64,000 bases of DNA from Alkaliphilus pronyensis (lineage in GTDB: Bacteria; Bacillota; Clostridia; Peptostreptococcales; Natronincolaceae): positions 1 to 64,000 of the forward strand of contig NZ_WBZC01000023.1 in NCBI RefSeq assembly GCF_009017275.1, given 5' to 3'. Every line of letters starts with the position of its first letter. Within the stretch, counting starts at the first letter, position 1. Shown one piece after another: positions 45,571 to 56,577 of the stretch. The notes under the pieces were generated by a model. That model had not been told where the DNA came from and did not search any database. It worked only from the letters and a program-made list of their open reading frames with translations. Both the position numbers and the translations under genes were made by a program.

Positions 45571-46346
45571 TCCTTTATAAAATGTTTAATAGCCTTTTCT
45601 ACTTCATCAATGCTAACATTCGTATTCATACAGGGTCCTTCAGGTCTACTATTAATTATTGCTACTACAGGAATACTCTTAACATCCTGTAAGCCACTAA
45701 TTAAGTCCCTTTCACAGGCTATAGCGATAATAACCTTTGGATTAACATCCTTAATTATTTTTCTTGCCAATGTTCCCCCTGTAGCAATTCTAAAGTGAAT
45801 GTTATATTTGTCCTTTAAGCTTATAAGCTTATCTACATCACATTTACCACACCTCTTACAATTATATATATTATGTGTGATTTTGTAGGGACAAAAGGAT
45901 TTTTGAAGACAATGGGGTGTTATAATTAACATATCCTCACCATCCACATTATAGGCATCTACTAATATTAACCTATTATTAAGCTCAGCGTAAATTCTTC
46001 TAATATCGTCCTTTTTAACATTAATAACTTTACCTATTGCTATCATTATTGGGTAAAAAAAGTTTAAGCTTAATTTAATTATACCCTTTGAGTAAAATGG
46101 TATGTACTTATTATACCACAGTTGTTTAACAGTAATTAAGGTTAAAATTATAAGTATAGCAATTAAAGTAAAGGCTGTTATTAAAATAATAATAACATAT
46201 CTCGCATAAATTATGCTTTGCTTATATGAAATCATACTAATAAGTGTAATTATTAATATAGATATAAAGAGCATGGAAAAAAGGATTTTTAATAATGGCT
46301 TAAGCCTTTTAAGTTTTTCTTTTTTAACAATCTTTGTTTTCTCCAA
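45567..46346 (-). CDS. DUF116 family membrane protein
   Basis: A 259-aa protein with two N-terminal membrane helices (about residues 20-75) and a cytosolic domain with cysteines in CLQKSFCPYKITHNIYNC and CKRCGKCDVDKL, plus CERDL, typical of DUF116. The Cys pattern suggests metal or Fe-S binding. The TTG start lies inside the end of fmt, with AAGGG 8-9 nt upstream; the frame is open 22 codons further, wholly within fmt, without homology. Function is unknown; DUF116 beside fmt-def is frequent in Clostridia. Confidence 0.85.
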   Translation of the reverse strand: MEKTKIVKKEKLKRLKPLLKILFSMLFISILIITLISMISYKQSIIYARYVIIILITAFTLIAILIILTLITVKQLWYNKYIPFYSKGIIKLSLNFFYPIMIAIGKVINVKKDDIRRIYAELNNRLILVDAYNVDGEDMLIITPHCLQKSFCPYKITHNIYNCKRCGKCDVDKLISLKDKYNIHFRIATGGTLARKIIKDVNPKVIIAIACERDLISGLQDVKSIPVVAIINSRPEGPCMNTNVSIDEVEKAIKHFIKE

Positions 46347-47268
46347 GTTTATTACCCTTTTCAATGTTATTTCCCACCAAGTAATCCTTAACAAGCATCC
46401 TCTTACCACCACTAAACTGAATCTCTTGAATCACAAGTAGGTTTTTAGAAGTACCAACATAAATCTCGTCCTTTGTAACCTCTACTATCTCTCCTGCTGT
46501 ATAGTTTATATCTGTTTCTTCTATTCTACTACTAAATATCTTCATAACCTTATTTTCATAGGTTGTATAGGCACCTGGCCATGGAATTGTACCTCTAATA
46601 AGGTTTTTAATTTGCTTGGCATCTTGAGACCAATCTATTCTACCTAATTCCTTGCCCATTATTGGTGCATAGGTTGCTTCTTCATGATTTTGAGGCTCCC
46701 TTTCTATTCCGCCTACCTCTATTAAGTCAATTGTTTTAGTTAATAAATCTGCACCTAAGCCCGAAAGTCTATTGTGTAATTCTCCTGCTGTCTCATCTGC
46801 TCCAATTAAAGTTTCTTCCTTTAATATCATATCACCTGTATCTAAACCTACATCCATATACATAGTTGTTACTCCTGTCTTACTTTCCCCATTTATTATA
46901 ACCCAATTTATTGGAGCTGCTCCACGATATTTTGGAAGCAAGGAAGCATGTACATTGATGGATCCGAAGGGTGGTACCTCCAGAATATCCTTAGTTAGTA
47001 TATGCCCATAGGCCACCACTACAATTAAGTCGGGCTTTAAAGCTCTAATAGTTTCTAAGGTATCATCAGCCTTTAGATTACTGGGTTGATAAACAGTAAT
47101 TCCCTCTCTAATAGCAACATCCTTCACAGGGGGAGTTACGATTTTTTTTCCTCTACCCTTTGGTTTATCTGGCTGTGTAAAAACAGCTACTATTTCATGC
47201 TTTTCATCTATTAAAGCCTCCAAGCATGGTACTGCAAAATCTGGTGTCCCCATAAAGATTATTTTCAT
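46324..47268 (-). CDS. fmt: methionyl-tRNA formyltransferase
   Basis: Formylates initiator Met-tRNA using 10-formyl-THF. The 314 aa have MKIIFMGTPDFAVPCLEAL at the start, the catalytic NVHASLLPKYRGAAPINW and GVTTMYMDVGLDTGDM. It lies 11 bp after def; the pair acts on opposite ends of the formyl-Met cycle. Confidence 0.97.
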   Translation of the reverse strand: MKIIFMGTPDFAVPCLEALIDEKHEIVAVFTQPDKPKGRGKKIVTPPVKDVAIREGITVYQPSNLKADDTLETIRALKPDLIVVVAYGHILTKDILEVPPFGSINVHASLLPKYRGAAPINWVIINGESKTGVTTMYMDVGLDTGDMILKEETLIGADETAGELHNRLSGLGADLLTKTIDLIEVGGIEREPQNHEEATYAPIMGKELGRIDWSQDAKQIKNLIRGTIPWPGAYTTYENKVMKIFSSRIEETDINYTAGEIVEVTKDEIYVGTSKNLLVIQEIQFSGGKRMLVKDYLVGNNIEKGNKLGENKDC

Positions 47269-47279
47269 TATATCACCCC

Positions 47280-47726
47280 TTACTCCTCATCAATAACTCT
47301 ATCAATAAATAAAATTCCATTGAGATGATCAATCTCATGGCAAATTGCCCTAGCCAGCAACCCACTACCTTCTATTATTATCTCTTTACTATTACGATCT
47401 AATCCTTTAACCTTTACTCTATCTGGACGAATTACTTTACCAGATTTGCCTGGTAAGCTTAAGCAGCCCTCATTATCACATTGCTCCCCATCCTCTTCAA
47501 TTACCTCTGGGTTTATCAGTTCAATTAATCCATCACCTATATCTATTACTATTAATGCCTTAAGGATACCAACCTGTGGAGCCGCTAATCCTACTCCGTC
47601 AGCATGGTACATAGTTTCTGCCATATCATCAAGAAGCAAATGTATTCTGTCATCTATTTTTTCAACTCTCTTAGCCTTCTTTCGTAAAACTGGGTCATCA
47701 TCTTGTCTTATTATACGAATTGCCAT
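47280..47726 (-). CDS. def: peptide deformylase
   Basis: Removes the formyl group from nascent proteins. The 148 aa contain all three active-site motifs: [18 protein letters not shown] (metal-binding Cys) and [13 protein letters not shown] (HExxH). It is located between priA and fmt. Confidence 0.97.
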   Translation of the reverse strand: MAIRIIRQDDDPVLRKKAKRVEKIDDRIHLLLDDMAETMYHADGVGLAAPQVGILKALIVIDIGDGLIELINPEVIEEDGEQCDNEGCLSLPGKSGKVIRPDRVKVKGLDRNSKEIIIEGSGLLARAICHEIDHLNGILFIDRVIDEE

Positions 47727-47742
47727 TGCTAACCTCCTATTT

Positions 47743-50226
47743 TTACATTAAATTATATGGATTTATATCAATGCTTACTGTAATTGAGTTGGGAATGTAT
47801 TTTTTTCTATGCTGAATAAAAATAGACTTAACAATCCCCTTAAGTAAGCTGTATTCTACACCTATATCCTTTAATATGATTTGATACCTATACTTCTCAT
47901 TAATTTTGGCTATTATAGCCTCATTTGGACCTAATATAACCTCTTGTAATGCTTTAATACCCTTTGATTCTAAAATATATTTTATTATTTTGTATATTTG
48001 CTTAGAGTATTGAAATACCTCTTCTTCATTCCTTCCGCTAAAATTGATTGCTAATAGATTGTTAAAGGGGGGATAACCAAATTCCTTCCGTATTGCTATT
48101 TCTTCATTATAAAAGCTGATATAATCATGCTTTGAAGCTGTCATAATGCTGAAATGCTGCGGATCATATGTCTGTAATATGACATTACCCTCATGAAGTC
48201 CCCTGCCTGCTCTACCTGCAACTTGAGTAATAAGCTGAAAGGTTTTCTCTGATGCCCTGAAATCCGGCAGGTTTAGGGTTGAGTCTATAGATATAATACC
48301 TACTAAGGTTACATTAGGAAAATCTAAGCCTTTGGTAATCATTTGGGTTCCGATTAAAATGTCTATATTGCCCCTTTTAAAGCTATTAAGGATTTTTTCA
48401 TGGGTTCCCTTTTTACTTGTAGAATCCATATCTAAACGTGCTATGCTTGCTTTTGGAAAATATGATTGTATTACCTTTTCTAGCTTTTGGGTTCCAGCAC
48501 CAAAGTATTTTATTAGTCCACTATTACAATCTGGACATGCTTTAGGTGCAGGTAGCTCCTTTCCACAGTAGTGACATAGCAGTGTTTTGCTCTCCATATG
48601 GAAGGTTAATGATATATCGCAGTGGGAGCATTTTATTACATAGCCACAGCTTTTACAGGAGACAAAGGTTGAAAAGCCCCTTCTATTTAAAAACAGTATA
48701 GCTTGCTTTTTCTCTGGTAAATTACTCTTAAGTAGCTTTCTTAGTCTTCTGCTTAGTATCTTATTATTTCCTTCATCCAACTCCTTCTTCATATCCACAA
48801 TTTCAATTGATGGTAGCTTGGCTGTCATTGCTCTTTTTGTAAGGGATACAAGCTTTAAATCATCTGTCTTTGCTTTATAGTAGCTTTCAACTGATGGAGT
48901 TGCAGACCCTAAAACTAATACAGCATTTTCTGTGGCACCTCGATATTTTGCAACATCTATTGTATGATATTTTGGACTTTGCTCAGACTTATATGTACCT
49001 TCATGCTCTTCATCAATAATTATTAAACCAAGGTTTTTAAAGGGTGAGAAAACAGCTGACCGGGCACCAATAACCATATTAACCTTTCCTTCTAAAATTC
49101 TTCTCCATTCATCATAGCGTTCTCCCTCCGATAAGCTGCTGTGAAAAACTGCTATTCCTTCTTTAAATCTACCTCTAAATCTTTCAACCGTTTGGGGTGT
49201 TAATGCTATTTCAGGAACTAAGACAATTCCTTGTTTTCCTAGTTTTTTAGCCTCCTCCATCAGTTGAAGGTATATTTCAGTTTTACCACTTCCTGTTATA
49301 CCATGAATTAAATATGATTCTGTCTTATTATTATTTATTGAATTAGAAATTTCGTCAATAATAGTCTGTTGCTCTAATGAAGGCTTTAACTTTGGAAACT
49401 CTTCAATAGTAGCTGTAGAAAAGGGATCTCTTTTTTGCTCCCTTTCAACTGTTGTAATATAACCCTTGTTAATAAGAGCCTTAATAGGAGCATTTGATAT
49501 ATTTAAGTGGCTTTGTAAAGCTTTAGTCTTAGCCTCTCCACTAGTCATTAAATAATTAATAACCTCCAATTGTTTTTGAGCTTTTTTCAACTTAGGTTCT
49601 ATTGCTTCTATTTGTTGCTTAGTAATATTTAATTTTAAATATATCTCCTTCTTAACCTTCACCCTTGAGGTTACATAGTGTATTATCTCAATTAGCCCTC
49701 CGTTGGCTAGGGTTTTAACTGTTTGATAGCAGTCCTTATATGGAAATTCTTTATTTAATACATCCATATCTATTGCCCCTGCATGGACTTCTAAAAATTC
49801 CAATATGCTTTTTTGTCTAGTGTTTAAATTAGCTTTTTCTTTCCAGTTTTCAGCAATAAGCTTTATTTTTTTCTTTTCTTTATTGACGATTCCAGCTGGT
49901 ATTATACAATGGATAGCTTCAATGTACTTACATAGATATTTGCTTTTCATCCAAAAAATCATTTTTATTTGCTGTTGGGACAAAATGCATTTATAATCTA
50001 GGGGTGCTATTATCTCCTTCAAAGAAGTACCTGTTTCCTCTACTTCCTTAATGTTTAATATATATCCCTCTAGTCTTTTATTTCCTCTTCCAAAGGGAAC
50101 CAGTACCCTCATACCGCATTGTATAGCTTTAACCATTTGGGTGGGAATTAAGTAGTCAAAGAGTTTATCTGTTTCATAGCTGCTATTATCTACAATTACC
50201 TGAGCAATAAGTCTACTGTTACTCAA
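47743..50226 (-). CDS. priA: primosomal protein N' (PriA helicase)
   Basis: A 3'-to-5' helicase that restarts collapsed forks. The 827 aa have an N-terminal 3'-DNA-binding domain, Walker [14 protein letters not shown] box ([15 protein letters not shown]), and a zinc-binding insert with [14 protein letters not shown] and [17 protein letters not shown]. The TTG start has AGGAGG upstream. It opens the priA-def-fmt-DUF116-yugP operon from an extended -10 promoter. Confidence 0.96.
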   Translation of the reverse strand: MSNSRLIAQVIVDNSSYETDKLFDYLIPTQMVKAIQCGMRVLVPFGRGNKRLEGYILNIKEVEETGTSLKEIIAPLDYKCILSQQQIKMIFWMKSKYLCKYIEAIHCIIPAGIVNKEKKKIKLIAENWKEKANLNTRQKSILEFLEVHAGAIDMDVLNKEFPYKDCYQTVKTLANGGLIEIIHYVTSRVKVKKEIYLKLNITKQQIEAIEPKLKKAQKQLEVINYLMTSGEAKTKALQSHLNISNAPIKALINKGYITTVEREQKRDPFSTATIEEFPKLKPSLEQQTIIDEISNSINNNKTESYLIHGITGSGKTEIYLQLMEEAKKLGKQGIVLVPEIALTPQTVERFRGRFKEGIAVFHSSLSEGERYDEWRRILEGKVNMVIGARSAVFSPFKNLGLIIIDEEHEGTYKSEQSPKYHTIDVAKYRGATENAVLVLGSATPSVESYYKAKTDDLKLVSLTKRAMTAKLPSIEIVDMKKELDEGNNKILSRRLRKLLKSNLPEKKQAILFLNRRGFSTFVSCKSCGYVIKCSHCDISLTFHMESKTLLCHYCGKELPAPKACPDCNSGLIKYFGAGTQKLEKVIQSYFPKASIARLDMDSTSKKGTHEKILNSFKRGNIDILIGTQMITKGLDFPNVTLVGIISIDSTLNLPDFRASEKTFQLITQVAGRAGRGLHEGNVILQTYDPQHFSIMTASKHDYISFYNEEIAIRKEFGYPPFNNLLAINFSGRNEEEVFQYSKQIYKIIKYILESKGIKALQEVILGPNEAIIAKINEKYRYQIILKDIGVEYSLLKGIVKSIFIQHRKKYIPNSITVSIDINPYNLM

Positions 50227-50251
50227 TTACATCCACCTCCTGAACACCACT

Positions 50252-50260
50252 ATTATACCA
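50252..50260 (-). promoter_or_regulatory. extended -10 promoter of priA operon
   Basis: On the minus strand TGGTATAAT forms an extended -10; the -35 region is weak. It lies about 25 nt before the priA start and follows the coaBC terminator. Confidence 0.5.
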
Positions 50261-50319
50261 AATTTTTGTTAACATTAAAAATGATTATCAACAAAAAACT
50301 ATTATACACTTTTTTACAA

Positions 50320-50372
50320 AAATAATAAAACCCAGTGATAAGTATATGTATTAAATATAATTACTGGGTTTT
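50320..50372 (-). terminator. intrinsic terminator of the dapF-to-coaBC operon
   Basis: AAAACCCAGT (50327-50336) and ACTGGGTTTT (50363-50372) form a 10-bp stem; on the minus strand it runs into TATTATTTTTG. It follows the coaBC stop by 12 bp. Confidence 0.75.
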
Positions 50373-50384
50373 AAGCCATTAACT

Positions 50385-51572
50385 TTACAGATCTAATATT
50401 TTATCTAATATTCTATGGGAAATATCTAACTTAGACATCTTATCAATTTTAATGATATTATAGCTGCTATCTATTAAATATACAGCATTTGTATCTGACC
50501 CAAAGCCAGATCCCTCTTCAGTTAAGTCATTGGCTACAATTAAATCAAGATTCTTTTTAGCAACTTTAGCCTTTGCATATTCAATTATATTATCTGTTTC
50601 TGCTGCAAAACCAATAATTTTTTTACTCCCCTTGTTTAAGCCTAACTCATATAATATGTCAGGGTTTCTAACAAGGTTAATTTGTAGAGGTCCTTCCTGC
50701 TTTTTAAGCTTGTTAATAGCTTTAATCTCTGGTCTATAGTCTGATACTGCTGCTGATTTTATTATAATTTCATTTTGCTTAAAGTGTTCCATAACTCTAT
50801 TATACATTTCTTCAGCTGAGGTAACTGAAATAACTTCAACACCAGCTGGTGCCTTTAAGGCTGTAGGTCCAGAGATAAGAGTAACATTAGCCCCACGGGA
50901 CTTCGCTGCCTCTGATAAAGCATAGCCCATTTTACCTGTGGAACGATTTGAAAGAAACCTTACAGGGTCTATTGCCTCAATTGTAGGTCCTGCTGTAATT
51001 AATACATTCTTATTTATTAAGTCCTGTTTTGGAGCCATAGCATTAATTACAAATTCAATAATTCCATCCACCTCACAAAGCTTGCCTATACCAATATCTC
51101 CACAGGCTAAGCGACCTGATGCTGGAGAAATAAAGCCATACCCTAAATCCTCTAGTCTTTGAATATTTTGTTGAACTATAGTATTTTGATACATTATTGT
51201 GTTCATTGCAGGTGCAAAAACTACTTTTGCAGTTGATGCCATTATTGTAGTCGAAAGCATATCATCTGCAATTCCATTTGCAACTTTACCAATTATGTTT
51301 GCAGTTGCTGGTGCAACTAGAATTAAATCTGCTTTTTGTGCAAGACTTATATGTTCAATTTCCCAATAACGAGGAGTTTCAAACATGTCCATCATTACAG
51401 GATTCTGACTTAGAGCTTGAAATGTATGGGGAGCTACAAACTCTGAAGCCGATTTAGTTAGAATTACATCTACTGTAGCCCCAAGTTTCTTTAACCTGCT
51501 TACAATATCACAGGCCTTATAGGCGGCAATGCCTCCTGTCACTCCAACAACTATCTTTTTTCCCTTCAGCAT
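50385..51572 (-). CDS. coaBC: bifunctional phosphopantothenoylcysteine decarboxylase/synthetase
   Basis: Two steps of CoA synthesis in one 395-aa protein. The CoaC flavoprotein part (1-180) has GVTGGIAAYKA, PAMNTIMYQN and the ACGD-containing SGRLACGDIGIGK. The CoaB part (about 190-395) has ITAGPTIEAIDPVRFLSNRS and the KKIIGFAAET segment. It ends the dapF-yicC-remA-gmk-rpoZ-coaBC operon. Confidence 0.97.
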   Translation of the reverse strand: MLKGKKIVVGVTGGIAAYKACDIVSRLKKLGATVDVILTKSASEFVAPHTFQALSQNPVMMDMFETPRYWEIEHISLAQKADLILVAPATANIIGKVANGIADDMLSTTIMASTAKVVFAPAMNTIMYQNTIVQQNIQRLEDLGYGFISPASGRLACGDIGIGKLCEVDGIIEFVINAMAPKQDLINKNVLITAGPTIEAIDPVRFLSNRSTGKMGYALSEAAKSRGANVTLISGPTALKAPAGVEVISVTSAEEMYNRVMEHFKQNEIIIKSAAVSDYRPEIKAINKLKKQEGPLQINLVRNPDILYELGLNKGSKKIIGFAAETDNIIEYAKAKVAKKNLDLIVANDLTEEGSGFGSDTNAVYLIDSSYNIIKIDKMSKLDISHRILDKILDL

Positions 51573-51584
51573 CCCATCACCTTC

Positions 51585-51791
51585 TTATTTGATTTCTTCC
51601 TCTATTCTTTTGTAGCTGATTTTCCCCTCATGTATTTCTTGTGTAGCTATAGAAACTGGTTTTTTTGAGTTTGGCTGAATTGACACTGACTCTCCATCTA
51701 TAATTTGTCTTGCCCTTTTAGAAGCAGCCAATACCAAAGTATACCTACTATCTATACTTTTCATTAAATCATTTGTTGATGGATACAACAT
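51585..51791 (-). CDS. rpoZ: RNA polymerase omega subunit
   Basis: A 68-aa omega subunit with the MLYPSTNDLMKSIDSRYTLV start and VLAASKRARQII core. Omega stabilises the beta' subunit. It lies between gmk and coaBC, its usual position. Confidence 0.94.
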   Translation of the reverse strand: MLYPSTNDLMKSIDSRYTLVLAASKRARQIIDGESVSIQPNSKKPVSIATQEIHEGKISYKRIEEEIK

Positions 51792-51816
51792 TATATACTC
51801 ATCTCCTTTAATAAAG

Positions 51817-52416
51817 TTAAAATCTTAGTTTTATTTCTTCATGTACTCTTAAAACCTTGCAGTTTTCAGCTCTAATAATAGCCTCTATATCTGCTCTGGC
51901 TCTTTCTACATCATCATTTATAACAACATAATCATACTTAATAACCTGATTTATCTCTCCTCTTGCAGAGCCATAGCGGGTGTTTATATCCTCCTCTGTT
52001 TCTGTGCCTCTATTAATTATTCGACTTTTTAACTCCTGCAGGGAAGGGGGTAGAATAAAAACAAAAATACCCTCTGCAAATTTTTCTTTTATTTGAAGAG
52101 CTCCTTCAATATCAATTTCTAGTAATACATCATTTCCCTTTTCAAGGTTTTCTATTACATACTTTTTGGGTGTCCCATAATAATTACCGTAGACCTCTGC
52201 ATATTCCAATAGCTGGTCATTATTAATCATATTTTTAAACCTATTATGATCTATAAAAAAGTAATTAACACCTTCTTCTTCTCCACTTCTTGGAGCCCTA
52301 GTTGTTGCTGAAATAGAAGCCATAATCTGTGGGTTTTTTTCAAGCAACCTTTTACATATTGTACCTTTTCCTGCCCCAGAAGGTCCAGAAATCACTATTA
52401 GTAAGCCTTTTCCCAT
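51817..52416 (-). CDS. gmk: guanylate kinase
   Basis: Phosphorylates GMP to GDP. The 199 aa begin with the P-loop VISGPSGAGKGTICKRL and contain TTRAPRSGEEEGVNYFF, which binds GMP. It lies 23 bp after remA. Confidence 0.97.
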   Translation of the reverse strand: MGKGLLIVISGPSGAGKGTICKRLLEKNPQIMASISATTRAPRSGEEEGVNYFFIDHNRFKNMINNDQLLEYAEVYGNYYGTPKKYVIENLEKGNDVLLEIDIEGALQIKEKFAEGIFVFILPPSLQELKSRIINRGTETEEDINTRYGSARGEINQVIKYDYVVINDDVERARADIEAIIRAENCKVLRVHEEIKLRF

Positions 52417-52439
52417 AATATCTCCTCTTTCTAGTATTC

Positions 52440-52721
52440 CTACTCGCCAGCAATATTGGTCTCAGCTTCTTTGCTGTTATCCTTTGAGTTAAGTCTTTGG
52501 GCAACTGTTTCAGGTTGAACTGCTGATAAAACAACATGGTCACTATCGGTTATAATTACAGCCCGTGTTCTTCTACCATATGTTGCATCAATCAGCATTC
52601 CTCTATCCCTTGCCTCTTGAATAATTCTTTTTATTGGTGCAGATTCTGGACTTACAATTGCAACTATACGATTACCCGAAACTATATTCCCAAAACCTAT
52701 GTTTATTAGCTTAATATTCAT
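52440..52721 (-). CDS. remA: extracellular matrix regulator RemA (DUF370)
   Basis: A 93-aa DUF370 protein; Bacillus RemA is an oligomeric DNA-binding activator of matrix and osmoprotection genes. Family hallmarks are [40 protein letters not shown] and [19 protein letters not shown]. The last ten residues ([12 protein letters not shown]) are a polar tail. Located between yicC and gmk, as in other Firmicutes. Confidence 0.93.
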   Translation of the reverse strand: MNIKLINIGFGNIVSGNRIVAIVSPESAPIKRIIQEARDRGMLIDATYGRRTRAVIITDSDHVVLSAVQPETVAQRLNSKDNSKEAETNIAGE

Positions 52722-52732
52722 TTGTATGCCTC

Positions 52733-53614
52733 CTACTCAATATTTTGAACCTGTTCACGCATTTTTTCTAACTCACTTTTTATATTAACTACTATATTGG
52801 TAATAGTTAAATCATTCGCCTTAGAGCCAATAGTGTTTACCTCTCTGTTCATTTCCTGAATAAGAAAGTCCAGCTTTCTACCAATAGAATCATCTTCACC
52901 CATAGCCTTTTTAAACTGCTTAATATGACTGTAAAACCTTACTATTTCCTCTGTTATGCTGCTTTTATCAGCAAAAACTGCTACCTCCATAAGAATACGA
53001 TTATCATCAAAGTCAAATCCATCATCTAGTATTTCGTTAATTCTGTCGGTTAGCTTCTGTCTATACTCGTTAACTATTAATGGACTTCTTTCTTCAATAT
53101 CCTTAATCATGCTATTAATAATATCTAATCTCCTAATAATATCATTATAAAGCTGCTGTCCCTCTATATTTCTCATTTCCATAAGTCTATTAAGGGCCAT
53201 TACTAAAGCCTCTTCCAAGCAGCTCCAAATCTCGTCTTCGTCGTCTTCAACCTTCTCAACTTTTAGAACATCAGGAAATTTAGATATTACAGATGTTGTT
53301 AAATCATTATCTATCCCTAAGCTTTCGCTTATTGCTTCTAAGGCAGTGTAGTATTGTTGTGCTAAGGCTATATCAGGAGTTATTTTTACATCTGATTCTC
53401 CAAGGCTTTCCGCATTAACATAAACCTCTACCCTTCCTCTTTTTACTTCCTCTTTTATTTTTTGTCTTATTTTTTCCTCTAAATATGTAAATATTTTAGG
53501 CATTTTTATAGATGTATCCATATAACGATGATTCAAAGATTTAAGTTCAACAATAAATTTTTTCTGTGGGGATTGTGCTTCTCCTCTACCAAAGCCTGTC
53601 ATGCTTTTCACCAT
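52733..53614 (-). CDS. yicC: YicC/YloC family endoribonuclease
   Basis: A 293-aa YicC-like protein, recently shown in other bacteria to be an RNA endonuclease. It has the N-terminal [26 protein letters not shown], and C-terminal [20 protein letters not shown] signatures. The ATG giving [11 protein letters not shown] has GGAGGGTGA upstream; an ATG ten codons earlier lacks one. Confidence 0.94.
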   Translation of the reverse strand: MVKSMTGFGRGEAQSPQKKFIVELKSLNHRYMDTSIKMPKIFTYLEEKIRQKIKEEVKRGRVEVYVNAESLGESDVKITPDIALAQQYYTALEAISESLGIDNDLTTSVISKFPDVLKVEKVEDDEDEIWSCLEEALVMALNRLMEMRNIEGQQLYNDIIRRLDIINSMIKDIEERSPLIVNEYRQKLTDRINEILDDGFDFDDNRILMEVAVFADKSSITEEIVRFYSHIKQFKKAMGEDDSIGRKLDFLIQEMNREVNTIGSKANDLTITNIVVNIKSELEKMREQVQNIE

Positions 53615-53659
53615 ATTTATCACCCTCCATTTACTAAAAAGCAAGCCTATATATTTTGT

Positions 53660-54511
53660 TTAGTTCTTAAGATAATATATACCTTCACAGATGGTTTCTG
53701 CAGGTCCCTCCATCTCCATATTACCGTCATTGCTTATACTAATAAATAGTTTACCTCCATCAATAGTTACCTCAATCCAATTATCTACCATTCCTAATAA
53801 ATACGCAACACCACATACACTAGTAACACCTGTTCCACAAGCAAGGGTATAGCCAGCTCCCCGTTCCCAGGTTTTTACTGAGATTGCAGCTCTATTGTGT
53901 ATTTTAGCGAAATTAACATTTGTCTTTTCAGGGAATATTTCTAATCCTTCTATTATTGGCCCAAAATGCTTTACAGCTTCATCATTTAACTCCTCAGTAA
54001 ATATAATGGTATGAGGTACACCCATTAACACTGAAGAAATCTGAAATTCTCTACCCTCCACCACTATTTTTTTATTGATGTAATTATCACCATTGTAGGC
54101 AACTGGTATAGCTTCTGGCTTTAGTAGCATTTTACCCATGTAAACCTTAACAAAGCTAACCTTACCATCAGCTGTCTTAGTATTTACAGTTAAAAGTCCT
54201 GCTTTAGTTTGTATCTTAAAAATCTCTTTTTTAACTATTTTTTCATCATATACGTATTTAGCAAAGCATCTAATTCCATTACCACACATACTTGCCAAAG
54301 ACCCATCCCTATTAAAATATATCATTTTAACAGAAGCATTTTTATCCTCTGGAGAAGCTACTATCATCATTCCATCTCCTCCAATACCAAAGTTACGGTG
54401 GCAAGCTTCAATAGCTAATCTGCTAAAATCCTTGGGGTATGGAAAGTCATTGTAGTTTATGACAATAAAATCATTACCTGTTCCATGCATTTTCTTAAAA
54501 GGAATTTTCAT
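53660..54511 (-). CDS. dapF: diaminopimelate epimerase
   Basis: Interconverts LL- and meso-diaminopimelate for lysine and peptidoglycan. The 283 aa carry the two catalytic cysteines in SMCGNGIRCFAKYV and TLACGTGVTSVCG. It opens the dapF-yicC-remA-gmk-rpoZ-coaBC run and is divergent from rqcH across a 231-bp AT-rich gap in which I could not pick a convincing promoter pair. Confidence 0.96.
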   Translation of the reverse strand: MKIPFKKMHGTGNDFIVINYNDFPYPKDFSRLAIEACHRNFGIGGDGMMIVASPEDKNASVKMIYFNRDGSLASMCGNGIRCFAKYVYDEKIVKKEIFKIQTKAGLLTVNTKTADGKVSFVKVYMGKMLLKPEAIPVAYNGDNYINKKIVVEGREFQISSVLMGVPHTIIFTEELNDEAVKHFGPIIEGLEIFPEKTNVNFAKIHNRAAISVKTWERGAGYTLACGTGVTSVCGVAYLLGMVDNWIEVTIDGGKLFISISNDGNMEMEGPAETICEGIYYLKN

Positions 54512-54742
54512 TATATCACCCTCTACTCAATTTTACTTATTAAAGTAGTAATTCTCACCTTTTTCGTGTATGATTGTATTATTGTATAATAAATATATTA
54601 TTATCACAATGTTTAATATATTAAAGGATAAAGTAGGATTTTTATTTTATTCAATATGAATAAATAATTTCCTTCTATTTATTACATTATATTAACAATT
54701 ATCTTTTTTGCCAAACAGCTGTATTATTAGGAGGTATTTTTA

Positions 54743-56515
54743 ATGGCATTAGATGGTCTAGTAGTTGCTTCTATTGTACATGAGTTTAATAGTGCTTTAG
54801 TTGGAGGAAAAATTGAAAAGGTGTATCAGCCTGAAATAGATGAGCTTACATTACTTGTTCGTAGCAACGGAAATAATTATCGACTTTTACTATCAGTGAA
54901 TAGTAATTTCCCTAGAGCCCACATAAGTAACATAAGCAAGGTTAATCCAGATACACCCCCTAGCTTTTGTATGCTTCTTAGAAAGCATCTGCAAAACGGA
55001 AGAATAACTAAAATCTCTCAGCCCAATATGGAAAGAATAATTATTCTTCAAGTTGAAACTTTAGATGAGTTAAATCTACTAAAGGTAAAGCACCTTATTA
55101 TAGAAATAATGGGAAAGCATAGTAATATTATATTGGTTGATGAAGAAACAAATAAAATTATTGATTCAATTAAAAGGATATCACTGGATATTAGTAGACA
55201 TAGGCAAGTATTACCTGGTCTTACCTATAGGATGCCACCTTCTCAGGAGAAGAAGAATCCTCAGCTAATTAACTCTATTGAAGCCTTTAATGAATCCCTT
55301 CCAGAGGATGCTAAGATAAACATTCATAAGGGATTATACTATTCCTTTACTGGTTTATCTCCCTTGATAGCTGCCGAGATATGCTTCCGAAGCCAAGTAG
55401 AAAACAACACTCCTATTTTAGCCTTAACTCCAGAGGATTTAAATAGATTGTACAATAGCTTTAAGGATGTAATAGCTGTTACTACTAAAAACAGCTATAA
55501 TTACAATATATATATTGACGAAGCAAATGAAAAATTCATTGATTTTAGCTGTGTAAACCTTACACACCTTTCTATTTATAGCTACCAGAAATATGACACC
55601 GCAAGTGATATGCTGGAGAACTATTATAGGGTACGAGATACCAAGGATAGAATAAAGCAAAAATCTCAGGATTTAAGAAAAAATCTACAGATTAAGCTGG
55701 ATCGACTTAATCAAAAGCTTAATAACTTAAGAAAGGATTTAAGTAAAGCAGAAAAGGCTGAGGAATATAAAATTAAGGGTGATTTAATCACATCTAACCT
55801 TCACCTAATTAAGGATAGGGAAGAAAGCATTACTATTGTTAATTATTACGACCCTAACCTTAGTGAAGTAACGGTTCAATTGGATAAAAAGCTTACTGCT
55901 TCACAAAATGCACAAAAATATTATAAGCAATATAATAAATATAAGACTGCCTTAATAGAGGTTGCCCATCAAGTTGAAATTACTAAAGAGGAAATATCAT
56001 ATATTGAGGAAGTATTTTTAAGCATTGAAAATTCAACAAATTATACTGATCTTGAGGAAATACAAAATGAACTTATTGAAACTGGTTATGTTAAGTCACG
56101 GGGAAAAAGCCAAAACAAGAAAAAAGCTCAAAAAAAATCAGGATTTCTACGATTTTTATCCTCCGATGGCTTTGAAATACTTGTAGGAAAAAACAATCAT
56201 CAAAACGATGAGATAACCTTCAAGGTATCTTCCAAAAATGATTTATGGCTTCATGTAAAGGATTTAGCTGGCTCCCATACAATTCTTAAGGTAAAGGATG
56301 GAGAATACTCAAACACTGCACTATTGGAGGCTGCAACCTTAGCGGCATATTATAGCAAGGGTAAAAATTCAACTAAGGTGGCTGTTGATTATACACAGCG
56401 AAAGAATGTTAAAAAGCCATCGGGGGCTAAGCCTGGCATGGTAATATATGATAACTATCAAACTATATATGTAGATGCTTTGACTAAGGAGCTTAAAGGA
56501 ATAAAAGAAATATAG
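54743..56515 (+). CDS. rqcH: ribosome quality-control factor RqcH (NFACT/FbpA)
   Basis: Bacterial Rqc2/NEMF homologue that binds stalled 50S-peptidyl-tRNA complexes and adds C-terminal alanine tails; older annotation is fibronectin-binding protein. The 590 aa have the NFACT-N domain (start MALDGLVVASIVHEF), a long coiled coil (about 290-440) and the NFACT-R domain (about 460-580: FLRFLSSDGFEILVGKNNHQ, DLWLHVKDLAGSH). AGGAGG lies 8 nt before the ATG. Confidence 0.95.
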   Translation: MALDGLVVASIVHEFNSALVGGKIEKVYQPEIDELTLLVRSNGNNYRLLLSVNSNFPRAHISNISKVNPDTPPSFCMLLRKHLQNGRITKISQPNMERIIILQVETLDELNLLKVKHLIIEIMGKHSNIILVDEETNKIIDSIKRISLDISRHRQVLPGLTYRMPPSQEKKNPQLINSIEAFNESLPEDAKINIHKGLYYSFTGLSPLIAAEICFRSQVENNTPILALTPEDLNRLYNSFKDVIAVTTKNSYNYNIYIDEANEKFIDFSCVNLTHLSIYSYQKYDTASDMLENYYRVRDTKDRIKQKSQDLRKNLQIKLDRLNQKLNNLRKDLSKAEKAEEYKIKGDLITSNLHLIKDREESITIVNYYDPNLSEVTVQLDKKLTASQNAQKYYKQYNKYKTALIEVAHQVEITKEEISYIEEVFLSIENSTNYTDLEEIQNELIETGYVKSRGKSQNKKKAQKKSGFLRFLSSDGFEILVGKNNHQNDEITFKVSSKNDLWLHVKDLAGSHTILKVKDGEYSNTALLEAATLAAYYSKGKNSTKVAVDYTQRKNVKKPSGAKPGMVIYDNYQTIYVDALTKELKGIKEI

Positions 56516-56520
56516 CAGCT

Positions 56521-56570
56521 AAAAAAGTCCCCCCTTCAATATTACTTCCATGAAGGGGGGACTTTTTTTA
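56521..56570. terminator. strong bidirectional terminator
   Basis: AAAAAAGTCCCCCCTTCA and TGAAGGGGGGACTTTTTT form a perfect long stem around a 12-nt loop between the convergent genes rqcH and the uracil permease. The A-rich and T-rich tails serve both strands. Confidence 0.92.
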
Positions 56571-56577
56571 GTTTTCT

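Noticed and set aside
46347-46412. 22-codon N-terminal extension of the DUF116 protein
   Set aside because: It is fully inside fmt in another frame, has no ribosome-binding site and lacks family similarity; a TTG with AAGGG fits better.
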